From Rhodococcus wratislaviensis (GTDB lineage Bacteria; Actinomycetota; Actinomycetes; Mycobacteriales; Mycobacteriaceae), in the NCBI RefSeq assembly GCF_900455735.1, contig NZ_UAUI01000005.1:62001-126000 (forward strand): DNA of 64,000 nt, in the 5' to 3' direction. Of the stretch, positions 1 to 13,491 are shown piece by piece (position 1 is the first letter of the stretch; each line of letters starts with the position of its first letter). The notes under the pieces were generated by a model that saw nothing but the letters and a program-made list of their open reading frames with translations, was not told the origin of the DNA and searched no databases. The translations under genes and the position numbers were made by a program.

Positions 1-63
1 CCCGACCTGTTCCGGGCAACCGAAGCATAGGCTGAACGGCAACTTTCGATTGAGGAGGCTGAT

Positions 64-1572
64 GTGGCCATCCAGGACAAAGGCAGCGGAGAACCGCACC
101 TAGGCGGCAGGCCGACCGGATTGTTCCGCACCAAGTCGATCGAGCAGTCGATCCGAGACACGGACGAACCGGAAACCAAACTCCGCAAGGATCTGACGGC
201 GTGGGACCTGACCGTCTTCGGTGTCGCCGTCGTCATCGGTGCCGGCATCTTCACGCTCACCGCGCGCACCGCAGGCAACGTCGCCGGTCCCTCGGTGTCG
301 GCGGCGTTCGTGATCGCCGCCATCGCGTGCGGGCTCGCCGCGCTCTGCTATGCCGAGTTCGCCTCGACCGTCCCGGTCGCGGGCAGCGCGTACACGTTCT
401 CCTACGCGACGTTCGGTGAACTGATCGCGTGGATCATCGGCTGGGACCTCATCCTCGAATTCGCGCTCGCCGCGTCGGTCGTGGCGAAGGGCTGGTCGCT
501 CTATCTCGGTGAGGTGATCGGCAACCACACACCGGTGGCGCAGATCGGCTCGGTCACGTTCGACTGGGGTGCGGTACTCATCGTCGCGATCATCACCGTC
601 GTGCTGGCGACGGGCACCAAGCTGTCGTCGCGGGTCTCGCTCGTGATCACCTCGATCAAGGTGGCGGTGGTGCTCGTCGTGGTGGTGGTGGGCGCGTTCT
701 ACATCGACACCGACAACTACTCCCCGTACATCCCCCCGTCCGAGGCGGGCAGCACGGGCGAGGGCATCCATCAGTCCCTGTTCTCCTACGTCACGGGAGC
801 CGGCGGCAGCACGTTCGGCTGGTACGGGCTGTTGGCGGCGGCGAGCCTGGTGTTCTTCGCGTTCATCGGTTTCGACATCGTCGCCACCACCGCCGAGGAG
901 ACGAAGGATCCGCAGAAGGCGTTGCCCCGCGGAATTCTGGGATCGCTGCTGATCGTGACGATCCTGTACGTGGCGGTGACGCTGGTGCTCACCGGCATGG
1001 TCGACTACCACGAATTGGCCGGGGACAGTTCCAATCTGGCCACTGCGTTCGGCATCCACGGGATCACGTGGGCGAAGAACCTGATCTCGTTCGGTGCGCT
1101 GGCGGGCCTGACCACCGTGGTGATGGTGCTGATGCTCGGGCAGACCCGGGTTCTGTTCGCCATGTCCCGGGACGGACTGATGCCGAGGCGGCTTGCGCCG
1201 ACCGGCAAGCACGGCACACCCGTCCGGATCACCGTGCTGGTCGGTGTCGTGGTGGCGGTGCTCGCGGGAATCTTCCCGATCGGCACCCTCGAGGAGATGG
1301 TCAACATCGGAACGCTGTTCGCGTTCGTCCTCGTGTCGGTCGGCGTGATCGTGCTGCGCCGGACGCGACCGGACCTGCCCCGCGGATTCCGTGTCCCACT
1401 GGTTCCGTGGGTGCCCGTCCTCGCCGTCCTCGCCTGCCTGTGGTTGATGGTGAATCTGTCCGTGGAGACGTGGATCCGGTTCATCGTGTGGATGGCGCTC
1501 GGCGTGATCATCTACTTCGCCTACAGCCGCCGCCACTCGATGATGGAGCGACGAAGCCGCGGCGAGGTCTGA
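64..1572 (+). CDS. APC-superfamily amino acid permease
   Basis: This is a 502-residue integral membrane transporter of the APC (cationic amino acid/YfnA-like) family, expected to import amino acids across the cytoplasmic membrane. After a hydrophilic N-terminus of about 45 residues, the first membrane segment carries the family signature VIGAGIF (residues 57-63). About a dozen hydrophobic segments follow, with the usual length for the family. The GTG start at 64 is chosen because a strong ribosome site (gaggag, 52-57) precedes it. In mycobacteria the equivalent permease (Rv3253c, from memory) sits beside alkB-rubA-rubB; here the next gene is directly the TetR regulator, 84 bp downstream. The substrate cannot be read from the sequence. 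Confidence 0.88.
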   Translation: MAIQDKGSGEPHLGGRPTGLFRTKSIEQSIRDTDEPETKLRKDLTAWDLTVFGVAVVIGAGIFTLTARTAGNVAGPSVSAAFVIAAIACGLAALCYAEFASTVPVAGSAYTFSYATFGELIAWIIGWDLILEFALAASVVAKGWSLYLGEVIGNHTPVAQIGSVTFDWGAVLIVAIITVVLATGTKLSSRVSLVITSIKVAVVLVVVVVGAFYIDTDNYSPYIPPSEAGSTGEGIHQSLFSYVTGAGGSTFGWYGLLAAASLVFFAFIGFDIVATTAEETKDPQKALPRGILGSLLIVTILYVAVTLVLTGMVDYHELAGDSSNLATAFGIHGITWAKNLISFGALAGLTTVVMVLMLGQTRVLFAMSRDGLMPRRLAPTGKHGTPVRITVLVGVVVAVLAGIFPIGTLEEMVNIGTLFAFVLVSVGVIVLRRTRPDLPRGFRVPLVPWVPVLAVLACLWLMVNLSVETWIRFIVWMALGVIIYFAYSRRHSMMERRSRGEV

Positions 1573-1643
1573 CACGCAACGGGATTCGACGTCCGGGGGC
1601 CGGAGCGGCAGTACCGGGCGAGTACCCCGCAGGCGGCGGGCAC

Positions 1644-1656
1644 TAATGTCTTCGCC
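1644..1656 (+). promoter_or_regulatory. Leaderless promoter of the TetR gene
   Basis: TAATGT at 1644-1649 fits the actinobacterial -10 consensus TANNNT and ends 7 bp before the ATG at 1657. No Shine-Dalgarno sequence lies in between. The arrangement suggests transcription starting at or next to the start codon. No -35 box is obvious. Confidence 0.4.
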
Positions 1657-2277
1657 ATGACTTCGTCGCGTGTCCGGGTGCCCTATCAGGAGGCTGCGCG
1701 GTTGCTGCTGCGTCAGTCGGTGCTCGATGCGATGCGGGATCTCTTGTTCGAGAAGGACTGGTCGGACATCACGATGTCGGATGTCGCGACCGGCGCCGGG
1801 GTGAGCAGGCAGACGCTCTACAACGAGTTCAAGTCCCGGCAGGGGCTGGCGGAGGCGTACGCCCTCCGGCTGGCCGACGAGCTGGTCGACGCCGTCGACG
1901 AGGCGCTCGTGGCGAACGTCGGGGAGGGTCGTGCCGCGCTGCTCTCCGGGTTCACCGCGTTCTTCGCGGCGAGCCTGTCCGACCCGCTCGTGCAGTCACT
2001 TCTGCGCGGCGAGACCAAGCCCGATCTGCTGCGTCTGATCACGACCGAGAGCGCGCCGATCATCGAGCGGGCGTCCACGCGGCTCGCCGACGTCTTCCAG
2101 CGGTGCTGGGTGCGGGCGAACCCGTCGGACGCGGGGATTCTCAGCCGCGCCATCGTGCGCCTCGCTATGAGTTACATCTCGATGCCACCCGAATCCGAGG
2201 CCAACGTCGCCGAGGATCTGGGTGCTCTTCTGGGGCCTTTCGTGGACGAGGCGGTCGACGGGGCCGATCGGGAGTGA
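1657..2277 (+). CDS. alkX: TetR-family regulator, AlkX type
   Basis: This 206-residue one-component repressor has an N-terminal helix-turn-helix at about residues 38-58 (GVSRQTLYNEF) and a C-terminal ligand-binding domain. The sequence closely resembles what I recall of mycobacterial Rv3249c/AlkX, the regulator next to the alkB-rubA-rubB alkane hydroxylase genes, including PYQEAARLLLRQSVLDAMRD near the start and AIVRLAMSYISMPPE near the end. No alk gene is present here; only the permease precedes it and sahH follows. It is therefore either an orphan regulator acting on genes elsewhere or has a new local target. The start is supported by a -10-like element 7 bp upstream, which suggests a leaderless mRNA. 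Confidence 0.82.
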   Translation: MTSSRVRVPYQEAARLLLRQSVLDAMRDLLFEKDWSDITMSDVATGAGVSRQTLYNEFKSRQGLAEAYALRLADELVDAVDEALVANVGEGRAALLSGFTAFFAASLSDPLVQSLLRGETKPDLLRLITTESAPIIERASTRLADVFQRCWVRANPSDAGILSRAIVRLAMSYISMPPESEANVAEDLGALLGPFVDEAVDGADRE

Positions 2278-2367
2278 CCGCTCCGCGGCGCAGCCTCACG
2301 TGAGTGTGACCCTCGGCCCGCAGTACCGATAGCCTTGATCGAAACAGCAGTCAACCAGGAGAGGCAG

Positions 2368-3852
<1,485 letters not shown>

Positions 3853-3894
3853 AGATCGCGGCGTCCCCCGGTCCGTCGCGTACGGGCCGGGGGA

Positions 3895-3908
3895 TAGCCT
3901 TCTTCCTC
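3895..3908 (+). promoter_or_regulatory. Candidate leaderless promoter of tmk
   Basis: TAGCCT at 3895-3900 lies 8 bp before the GTG at 3909 with no ribosome-binding site between them. This is consistent with a separate leaderless tmk-mtrAB transcript in addition to read-through from sahH. Confidence 0.35.
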
Positions 3909-4592
3909 GTGGGAAAACTGATTGCGCTGGAAGGCCTGGACGGCGCGGGCAAGCGAACACTCGTCGGCGCAGTGGTGGCACGCCTCACCGAACAGGGCCT
4001 GACGGTCGGCACCCTCGACTTTCCGCGGTACGGCAGGTCCGTGCACGCGGATCTGGCGTCCGAGGCTCTCAAGGGCGCGCACGGTGACCTCAGCGACTCC
4101 GTGCACGCGATGGCCGTGATGTTCGCGCTGGACCGGTCCGGCGCCGTCGGGGAGCTGTCCGCGCTGCTCGCCGAACACGACCTGGTGATTCTCGACCGCT
4201 ATGTGGCGTCCAACGCCGCCTACGGTGCGGCCCGGTTGCATCAGGGGGCGGACGGCGAGTTCGTCGAGTGGGTGGCGAACCTCGAATTCGTACGGTTGGG
4301 GCTGCCCCGGCCCGACCTGCAACTGTATTTGGACGTTCCCGTTGCCCTCGCCGCGCAACGCGCCCGCGGCCGCGAATCGGCGGATGCGAGCCGGTCGCTC
4401 GACGCCTACGAACGCGACCGTGGACTGCAGGAACGCACCGGCGAGGTGTACCGCGAGCTGGCCGTGAAGGACTGGATTTCGCCGTGGTGGGTGCTCACTC
4501 CGGACACCGATCCGGTCACGCTCGCCGAAAACCTGGCACTCTTGAGTGACGACACGGCACGCCGTGACGAGAAAGAACACGGCACGCCGTAA
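3909..4592 (+). CDS. tmk: Thymidylate kinase
   Basis: It phosphorylates dTMP to dTDP with ATP in dTTP synthesis. The 227-residue product carries the P-loop GLDGAGKRT (residues 9-17) and the LDRYVASNAAY motif that binds dTMP (D96). The distinctive mycobacterial-type P-loop (AGKRT) and the FPRYG segment agree with the Rv3247c family. An upstream in-frame extension exists, but the P-loop should lie within the first 20 residues, so the GTG at 3909 is chosen; a -10-like TAGCCT lies 8 bp upstream. The last codons carry a repeated acacggcacgccgt block (4552-4565 and 4577-4590). mtrA follows after 45 bp. Confidence 0.93.
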   Translation: MGKLIALEGLDGAGKRTLVGAVVARLTEQGLTVGTLDFPRYGRSVHADLASEALKGAHGDLSDSVHAMAVMFALDRSGAVGELSALLAEHDLVILDRYVASNAAYGAARLHQGADGEFVEWVANLEFVRLGLPRPDLQLYLDVPVALAAQRARGRESADASRSLDAYERDRGLQERTGEVYRELAVKDWISPWWVLTPDTDPVTLAENLALLSDDTARRDEKEHGTP

Positions 4593-4637
4593 CGGCGAAC
4601 GGGCTGTTACGGCCTCCGAAGATGCAACGATAGGGAC

Positions 4638-5315
4638 ATGAAGCCAAGGATTCTGGTTGTCGACGACGACACTGCGCTCGCGGAGATGCTCACGATCGTC
4701 CTCCGCGGCGAAGGATTCGATCCGTATGTGGTGGGGGACGGGACCCAGGCGCTCACCGCGGTCCGGGAGACACGCCCGGACCTGGTGCTGCTCGACCTGA
4801 TGCTGCCCGGCATGAACGGCATCGACGTGTGCCGCGTCCTGCGGGCCGATTCCGGTGTCCCCATCGTGATGCTGACCGCGAAGACGGACACCGTCGACGT
4901 GGTCCTCGGATTGGAATCCGGCGCGGACGACTACATCATGAAGCCGTTCAAGCCGAAGGAACTGGTAGCGCGGGTCCGGGCACGGCTTCGCCGGACCGAG
5001 GACGAGCCGGCGGAGCTGCTCAGCATCGCCGACATCGTCATCGACGTTCCCGCCCACAAGGTGAGCCGGGGCGAAGAACTGATTTCCCTCACCCCCCTCG
5101 AGTTCGACCTCCTGGTGGCTCTGGCGCGCAAGCCGCGACAGGTGTTCACCCGCGAGGTCCTGCTCGAGCAGGTGTGGGGTTACCGACATGCAGCCGACAC
5201 CCGCCTGGTCAACGTGCACGTTCAGCGTCTGCGGGCCAAGGTCGAGACTGATCCCGAGAATCCCGAAGTGGTTTTGACGGTCAGGGGGGTCGGCTACAAG
5301 GCCGGACCGCCGTGA
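4638..5315 (+). CDS. mtrA: Response regulator MtrA
   Basis: This OmpR/PhoB-type regulator (225 residues) of the MtrAB two-component system controls cell division, replication-linked and cell-wall genes in mycolic-acid actinobacteria. The receiver domain contains the acidic pocket D10-D11, the phosphorylation site D53 (LLDLMLPG), T80 and K102. A winged-helix DNA-binding domain follows (about residues 130-222, with the [14 protein letters not shown] segment). Its stop overlaps the mtrB start by 4 bp (GTGA), showing translational coupling. Gene order tmk-mtrA-mtrB-lpqB is the conserved one. Confidence 0.97.
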   Translation: MKPRILVVDDDTALAEMLTIVLRGEGFDPYVVGDGTQALTAVRETRPDLVLLDLMLPGMNGIDVCRVLRADSGVPIVMLTAKTDTVDVVLGLESGADDYIMKPFKPKELVARVRARLRRTEDEPAELLSIADIVIDVPAHKVSRGEELISLTPLEFDLLVALARKPRQVFTREVLLEQVWGYRHAADTRLVNVHVQRLRAKVETDPENPEVVLTVRGVGYKAGPP

Positions 5316-7084
5316 CAGGTGTTTCCCGATGGCGGCGTCGTGTCAACCGACGCGTTTCGCCGATCCTTCGGTGGGGTCACTCACTGAGCAATACCCTCGC
5401 GCACACGTGGCGTCGATCGCTGCAGCTGAGGGTCGTCGTCTCGACGTTGACGTTGTCGCTCATCGTCATCGTCGTGCTCGGCGTCGTGCTGACGAGTCAG
5501 ATCACCGACCGTCTGCTCGAAACGAAGATCAACGCGGCGACCGAGGAGATGGACCGTGCCCGCAGCACGGTGGAGGGGCAGCTGGCCGGCGCGGACGACA
5601 GTAGTTCGCCCACTACCCAGCTCGACGGCGCCCGGGCGGCGCTGACGAACCGGGAGCCCGACGCCGGTCAGGCGTCGGGGTCGGCGGGAACGTTCGATCC
5701 CGTGCTGATCGTGCCCGGTGACGGTCCGCGCGCCCCGACATCCAGCGGTCCGGCGGACCAGATCCCGGAATCACTGCGGGCGTTCGTCCAGGCCGGTCAG
5801 GTGGCCTACCAGTTCGCCACGGTGAACGATCCCGAAGGCTATTCGGGGCCGGCTCTGATAGTCGGGAGCCCGACCGCGTCGGCGATCTCCACGCTCGAGC
5901 TGTACCTCGTGTTCCCGCTGGCCAGTGAGGACCGCAGCCTGTCGCTGGTCCGCGGCACGCTACTGGTGGGTGGTGCGGTGCTCGCCGTGCTGCTCGCGGC
6001 CATCGCGCTCCTCGTCGCACGGCAGGTGGTTCTGCCCATCCGGTCGGCGTCCCGGATCGCGGTGCGGTTCGCCGACGGCCGGCTGAAGGAACGCATGCCC
6101 GTGCGCGGTGAGGACGACATGGCCCGGCTCGCGATGTCGTTCAACGAGATGGCGGAGAGCCTGTCGAAACAGATCACCCAGCTCGAAGAGTTCGGAAACC
6201 TTCAGAAGAGATTCACCTCCGACGTGAGCCACGAGCTGCGGACACCGCTGACGACGGTGCGCATGGCGGCCGATCTCATCCACGACGGCAGCGACGATCT
6301 CGACCCCGTCCTCCGGCGGTCGTCGGAGTTGCTCGTCGCCGAACTCGACCGGTTCGAGGGGCTGCTGGCCGACCTCCTCGAGATCAGCAGGCACGACGCC
6401 GGTGTCGCGGAACTGGCCGCCGAGCAACTGGACGTCCGGATGTGTGCGCGCGCGGCGGTCTCGACGGTCCGTCACCTCGCCCGTGAGAGCGGGACCGAAC
6501 TGATCGTGGACCTGCCCGATCAGGCAGTCATGGCCGAGGTGGACCCGCGTCGCGTGGAACGCATTCTGCGGAACCTCCTCGCGAATGCGATCGATCACGG
6601 AGAAGGCAAACCGGTGCTCCTGCGCCTGCGCGCCGACGACAGCGCTGCGGCGTTCATCGTGCGCGACCAGGGCGTGGGCCTGCGGCCGGGCGAGGAGAAG
6701 CTGGTGTTCAACAGGTTCTGGCGGTCCGACCCGTCGCGTGTGCGACGGTCGGGCGGTACCGGCCTCGGACTCGCGATCAGCGTGGAGGACGCGAATCTCC
6801 ACGACGGCAGGCTCGAGGCGTGGGGCGAACCAGGGCAGGGCGCCTGCTTCCGGCTGACGCTGCCGCGGGTGCGGGGCCGGAAGGTCGTGTCGAGCCCGCT
6901 GCCGCTGAAGCCGGGAACCGCGAAATACGTTCAGGGGCAGCCCGTCCCGGGTGACACCACGTTGCCGGTGCGCAACGAGAGTCCGGAGACGGCGGCCGAC
7001 GAGTCCCGCACGGTTCCCCAGAAGCGTGAGCGTGCGCACGTCGGTGACCGAGACGGTTCGCACCTTCCGGAGCGGGACCTGTGA
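5312..7084 (+). CDS. mtrB: Sensor histidine kinase MtrB
   Basis: This is the membrane partner of MtrA, with 590 residues. A basic N-terminus precedes transmembrane helix 1 (about 41-61). An extracellular sensor region of roughly 150 residues follows, then helix 2 (about 214-236), a HAMP linker and the dimerisation domain with the phospho-acceptor H307 in VSHELRTPL. The ATPase domain has an N box ([10 protein letters not shown]), a DQGVGL G1 box and a [11 protein letters not shown]2 box. The start is the GTG overlapping the mtrA stop. The C-terminus is a basic, polar tail that overlaps the lpqB start. The known family role is regulation of cell-wall homeostasis and division. Confidence 0.96.
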   Translation: MTGVSRWRRRVNRRVSPILRWGHSLSNTLAHTWRRSLQLRVVVSTLTLSLIVIVVLGVVLTSQITDRLLETKINAATEEMDRARSTVEGQLAGADDSSSPTTQLDGARAALTNREPDAGQASGSAGTFDPVLIVPGDGPRAPTSSGPADQIPESLRAFVQAGQVAYQFATVNDPEGYSGPALIVGSPTASAISTLELYLVFPLASEDRSLSLVRGTLLVGGAVLAVLLAAIALLVARQVVLPIRSASRIAVRFADGRLKERMPVRGEDDMARLAMSFNEMAESLSKQITQLEEFGNLQKRFTSDVSHELRTPLTTVRMAADLIHDGSDDLDPVLRRSSELLVAELDRFEGLLADLLEISRHDAGVAELAAEQLDVRMCARAAVSTVRHLARESGTELIVDLPDQAVMAEVDPRRVERILRNLLANAIDHGEGKPVLLRLRADDSAAAFIVRDQGVGLRPGEEKLVFNRFWRSDPSRVRRSGGTGLGLAISVEDANLHDGRLEAWGEPGQGACFRLTLPRVRGRKVVSSPLPLKPGTAKYVQGQPVPGDTTLPVRNESPETAADESRTVPQKRERAHVGDRDGSHLPERDL

Positions 7085-8874
7085 TGCCCGGCCGGCGATC
7101 CGCCCTTCAGTCGCGGTCGGTGTGCGGTGCGATCGCCCTCGCGGTCCTCGTGACGGTCAGTGGGTGCGCCAGCCTCCCGGATTCCTCCACACCGCAGGCG
7201 ATCGGCACGATCAATCGTGACTCGCCCGGATCGAGCGTCGCGGCCCCGGCGCCGGGGCGTGAACCCGACCTGCTGCTGCGCGACTTCTTCAAGGCCAGCA
7301 CCGATCCGTCCGACCGGCACCTCGCCGCCCGCCAATTCCTCACCCCCGGTGTGTCCGGCAGGTGGGACGACGCGGCCAGTGCGACCATCGTCGACAAGGT
7401 CGACGTCCTGCCGGAGACACGGTCGGCCGACCAGGCGACGTACACGATCCGCGCCAACAAGGTGGGGCAGCTCGAGCCCGGCGGACTGTACGTGGCGGAG
7501 GAGGGCAGTTTCGAGACGAAGATCAGTCTGGAGCTGCAGGGCGGTGAGTGGCGGATCTCCGAGCTCCCCGCAGGCGTGATCCTCGACCGGGCGCAGTTCC
7601 TTAACACCTACCAGCGCAAATCGCTGTACTTCCTCGACCCGGCCGGGACGACGGTGGTGCCGGATCCGCGCTGGGTGTCGGGCGCCCAGGACCAGATGGC
7701 GTCGCAGCTGATCGGCCTGCTGATCGACGGCCCGAAGGCCGCCCTGGCCCCGGCCGTGCGCAACGAGCTCGGCGACGGGGTGTCGGTGCGGGGCCCAATC
7801 ACGAAGGCCGACGGCCGCACCGCGCAGGTGGGGGTGGGGCTCGGCGGGATCCGGATCGACTTCGCCGGCGTGCCGCCGATGGACGCGCAGGCGAAGCAGC
7901 TGTTCGCAGCGCAGGTGATCTGGACGCTGGCCAACGCGGAGATCTCGGGTCCCTATGTACTGCTCGCCGACGGCGAGCCCTTCGACGAGCGGTTCCCGAA
8001 CGGGTGGACCACCGCCGACGTCGCGTCCATGAACCCGTTCGCGACGTCGAGCGCCACCGTGGGGTTGCACGCGCTGCGTGAGGGGTCGATGGTGAGCGTC
8101 ACCGAAACCGGTGTCACTCCGGTGCCCGGGTACTTCGGTTCGGCCCGCAACATGCGTTCGCTCGCACTGTCCCAGGACGGAAAGCTGGTCGCCGCAGTCG
8201 CGGACACCGGGCGTCCCGCGCCGGAACCCGCGAGTTCGCTCATGGTCGGCGCGTACGAGGACGGTGCCGCGTCGGTGCTCGAGGGCGGCGCGATCACCCG
8301 CCCGACATGGGCACCCGACAATTCGGCGATCTGGGCAGCGGTCAACGGCAACACCGTCATTCGGGTGTTGCGCGAGCCCGGCACCGGCCGGACGTCGGTG
8401 GTCAACGTCGACGCCGGCGCCGTCACCGCGCTCGGTGCCACGATCACCGAGTTGCGGCTGTCCCGCGACGGGGTACGGGCGGCACTGATCGTCGACGGCA
8501 AGGTCTATCTCGCCATCGTCACCCAGATGCCGGGTGGTGAGTACGCTTTGACGAATCCCCGTGCGGTCGCGATCGGCCTGGGCAGCCCGGCGCTGTCCCT
8601 GGACTGGAGCACGAGCGACACGATCGTCGTCGCGCGCGCCGCCTCGGACATCCCGGTGGTGCAGGTGGCCGTCGACGGCTCGCGGATGGACGCGCTGCCG
8701 AGTCGCAACCTGACCGCACCGGTGGTCGCCGTGGACGCGTCGACGACCACGGAGTTCGTCGCCGACTCCCGGGCGGTGTTCCAGTTGAACAACAACGATC
8801 CGGCGGGCGACCGGTACTGGCGGGAGGTTCCCGGGTTGACGGGTGTGAAGGCGATCCCGGTCCTGCCGGGCTGA
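7084..8874 (+). CDS. lpqB: Lipoprotein LpqB
   Basis: This is a secreted, lipid-anchored accessory protein of the MtrAB system, described in mycobacteria as interacting with the extracellular part of MtrB. The N-terminus is a lipoprotein signal peptide with lipobox VSGC, the modified cysteine being C28. A GerMN-like domain follows in the first half and a beta-propeller-like C-terminal half. With 596 residues it has the usual length. The ATG at 7084 overlaps the mtrB stop (ATGA); a GTG one codon earlier is an alternative. It closes the mtrA-mtrB-lpqB operon. Confidence 0.95.
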   Translation: MPGRRSALQSRSVCGAIALAVLVTVSGCASLPDSSTPQAIGTINRDSPGSSVAAPAPGREPDLLLRDFFKASTDPSDRHLAARQFLTPGVSGRWDDAASATIVDKVDVLPETRSADQATYTIRANKVGQLEPGGLYVAEEGSFETKISLELQGGEWRISELPAGVILDRAQFLNTYQRKSLYFLDPAGTTVVPDPRWVSGAQDQMASQLIGLLIDGPKAALAPAVRNELGDGVSVRGPITKADGRTAQVGVGLGGIRIDFAGVPPMDAQAKQLFAAQVIWTLANAEISGPYVLLADGEPFDERFPNGWTTADVASMNPFATSSATVGLHALREGSMVSVTETGVTPVPGYFGSARNMRSLALSQDGKLVAAVADTGRPAPEPASSLMVGAYEDGAASVLEGGAITRPTWAPDNSAIWAAVNGNTVIRVLREPGTGRTSVVNVDAGAVTALGATITELRLSRDGVRAALIVDGKVYLAIVTQMPGGEYALTNPRAVAIGLGSPALSLDWSTSDTIVVARAASDIPVVQVAVDGSRMDALPSRNLTAPVVAVDASTTTEFVADSRAVFQLNNNDPAGDRYWREVPGLTGVKAIPVLPG

Positions 8875-8905
8875 GGCTGTCGGTGCGGTCGCCGATACTG
8901 CCCGC

Positions 8906-9604
8906 ATGCGCGCCCTGCCCGGCCTCCGGAGCCTGCTCGACCTGATCCTGCCCGCCGAATGCGGCGGGTGCGGGGTGCCGGGCACTCAGTGGTGTGCCCG
9001 CTGCGCCACGGAGTTGGCAGACGATCCCGTGCTGCTCCGGCCCCGCGTCGATCCCGGGGTCGGGGTGTGGGCACTCGGACCGTACTCGGGTGCCCGCCGT
9101 CGGGCCGTGATCGCCGCGAAGGAACGCGGGCGGCGTGATCTCGCTGCGCCCCTCGGATCCGCCGTCGCTGGCGCCCTGGGCCGTCTGCAGCAGTGGGGTG
9201 AACTCGACCCGCCGAACGTGGCCCCGGTGGTTCTGGTGCCGGCTCCGACGCGTCCCCGGGCCGCCCGTGCACGCGGCGGCGACCCCGTCGCCCGGATCGC
9301 CGTCGCCGCGGTGGGAGGCAGACGCGTGTGCCCCGCGCTCGTGATGCGACACGCCGTGCGCGATTCGGTCGGACTGAGCGCAGATCAACGTCGAGTAAAC
9401 CTCGAGGGTGGCGTCCGGTTGACGCGCAGCGGGGAAGGATTCGCGCGGCTTCTCTCGTCGGGACCGGCTGCACTGCAACGTATCTCGGTGGTACTGCTGG
9501 ACGACGTGTCGACCACCGGGGCGACCGCCGCCGAGTCGGTCCGGGTGCTGTCGCGAGCAGGTATCCGAGTGAGCGCGGTGGTCGTCGTGGCGGGTGTCAG
9601 ATGA
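8906..9604 (+). CDS. ComF-family phosphoribosyltransferase-like protein
   Basis: The 232-residue protein has an N-terminal zinc-finger-like part (CGGCG and CARC cysteine pairs, about residues 17-33) and a C-terminal type I phosphoribosyltransferase domain. The PRPP-binding loop is VLLDDVSTTGAT. This architecture is that of ComF/GntX proteins, linked to DNA uptake in competent bacteria; its role in non-competent actinobacteria is not established. The M. tuberculosis equivalent (Rv3242c) lies in the same place, but the gene that separates it from lpqB there (Rv3243c) is missing here. Confidence 0.85.
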   Translation: MRALPGLRSLLDLILPAECGGCGVPGTQWCARCATELADDPVLLRPRVDPGVGVWALGPYSGARRRAVIAAKERGRRDLAAPLGSAVAGALGRLQQWGELDPPNVAPVVLVPAPTRPRAARARGGDPVARIAVAAVGGRRVCPALVMRHAVRDSVGLSADQRRVNLEGGVRLTRSGEGFARLLSSGPAALQRISVVLLDDVSTTGATAAESVRVLSRAGIRVSAVVVVAGVR

Positions 9605-9775
9605 AATTCTGCCGAACAGTGGCACTCGCGCGCGTTACGTACTAGCGTCGCGGACACACCCGAAAACACAGGTAGGAGGTGGAACTTCGAACCTGGTGCC
9701 GGGCGGACCCCCTTCCGGCATTGCTCAAACTCGCCGCCGCCCATCAAGGGGCGGGGCCGTAATCGGGAGGTACGA
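9605..9775 (+). promoter_or_regulatory. Intergenic leader region of the hibernation factor gene
   Basis: These 171 bp between comF and the hibernation factor gene contain no convincing ORF. A short hairpin (ccgccc 9737-9742 with gggcgg 9749-9754, 6-nt loop) sits just upstream of the ribosome site gggaggt. The promoter must lie here, but I cannot place its boxes with confidence. Confidence 0.4.
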
Positions 9776-10453
9776 GTGACGACCCCTTCGCAAGCCTCGG
9801 TTTTCGTCGACGACCGCACAACGGATGCACAAGAGAAGACGGATACCCCCAACGCCGAGATCGTCGTCAAGGGACGCAACGTCGAGGTACCCGACCACTT
9901 CCGCGTGTACGTCTCCGAGAAGCTGTCGCGCCTCGAGCGCTTCGATCCCTCCATATTCCTGTTCGATGTCGAACTTCACCACGAACCCAATCGACGCCAG
10001 AGGAAAAACTGCCAGCGCGTCGAGATCACTGCCCGAGGCAAGGGGCCGGTAGCCCGAGCCGAGGCATGCGCCGACAGCTTCTATGCAGCATTCGAGTCGG
10101 TGACCGCCAAGCTCGAGAGCAGGCTCCGCCGCACCAAGGATCGCAAAAAGGTCCACTACGGGGAAAAGACCCCGGTGTCGGTGGCGGAGGCCACCGCCGC
10201 ACTCGCCGAGGACGACAGTCTCGGCATCAGTCCCGACATCTCCCTGGACGGTCAGGTGTCGGACGAGCACACGCCGGGTCATGTCGTGCGTACCAAGGAA
10301 CACAAGGCCACGCCGATGACCGTCGACGACGCTTTGTACGAGATGGAGCTGGTGGGACACGATTTCTTCCTGTTCCACGACAAGGAGTCGGACAAGGCGA
10401 CCGTCGTCTACCGACGGCACGCGTTCGACTACGGATTGATCCGTCTGGCGTGA
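9776..10453 (+). CDS. hpf: Long-form ribosome hibernation promoting factor
   Basis: This 225-residue HPF/RaiA protein dimerises 70S ribosomes into inactive 100S particles in stress or stationary phase. The N-terminal S30AE domain (about residues 27-125, [19 protein letters not shown] onward) binds the decoding centre. After a charged linker, the C-terminal dimerisation domain (about 168-225) contains the conserved [15 protein letters not shown] segment. Presence of both domains marks the long form. The GTG start has gggaggt 6 bp upstream. A strong intrinsic terminator follows before secA, so it is probably a one-gene transcript. It is the Rv3241c equivalent. Confidence 0.93.
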   Translation: MTTPSQASVFVDDRTTDAQEKTDTPNAEIVVKGRNVEVPDHFRVYVSEKLSRLERFDPSIFLFDVELHHEPNRRQRKNCQRVEITARGKGPVARAEACADSFYAAFESVTAKLESRLRRTKDRKKVHYGEKTPVSVAEATAALAEDDSLGISPDISLDGQVSDEHTPGHVVRTKEHKATPMTVDDALYEMELVGHDFFLFHDKESDKATVVYRRHAFDYGLIRLA

Positions 10454-10523
10454 TGTACTCCCGTTCCGCCTGACGATCCGAGCGGTCGGTCTACTCGTCC
10501 GATCGCGGAAGCGCCTACCATGG

Positions 10524-10560
10524 AATCCGGCCGGGGTTCTCGGACCTCCGGCCGGATTTT
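10524..10560 (+). terminator. Intrinsic terminator after hpf
   Basis: A perfect 11-bp stem (aatccggccgg 10524-10534 with ccggccggatt 10548-10558) is followed by a short T run ending at 10560. It separates hpf from secA. Confidence 0.75.
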
Positions 10561-10604
10561 GTGTGTCACCCATCCACTGCCGAAGATTGAGGACGAACAA
10601 GACT

Positions 10605-13475
<2,871 letters not shown>

Positions 13476-13491
13476 CCGCAGCAGAAGACGA

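Noticed and set aside
2278-2367. Possible SAH or SAM riboswitch before sahH
   Set aside because: The gap is only 90 bp and I could not fold a recognised riboswitch core. A simple promoter plus ribosome site explains it.
6931-8985. Minus-strand ORF opposite lpqB
   Set aside because: Arg/His/Gly-rich shadow of lpqB, with no ribosome site or family resemblance.
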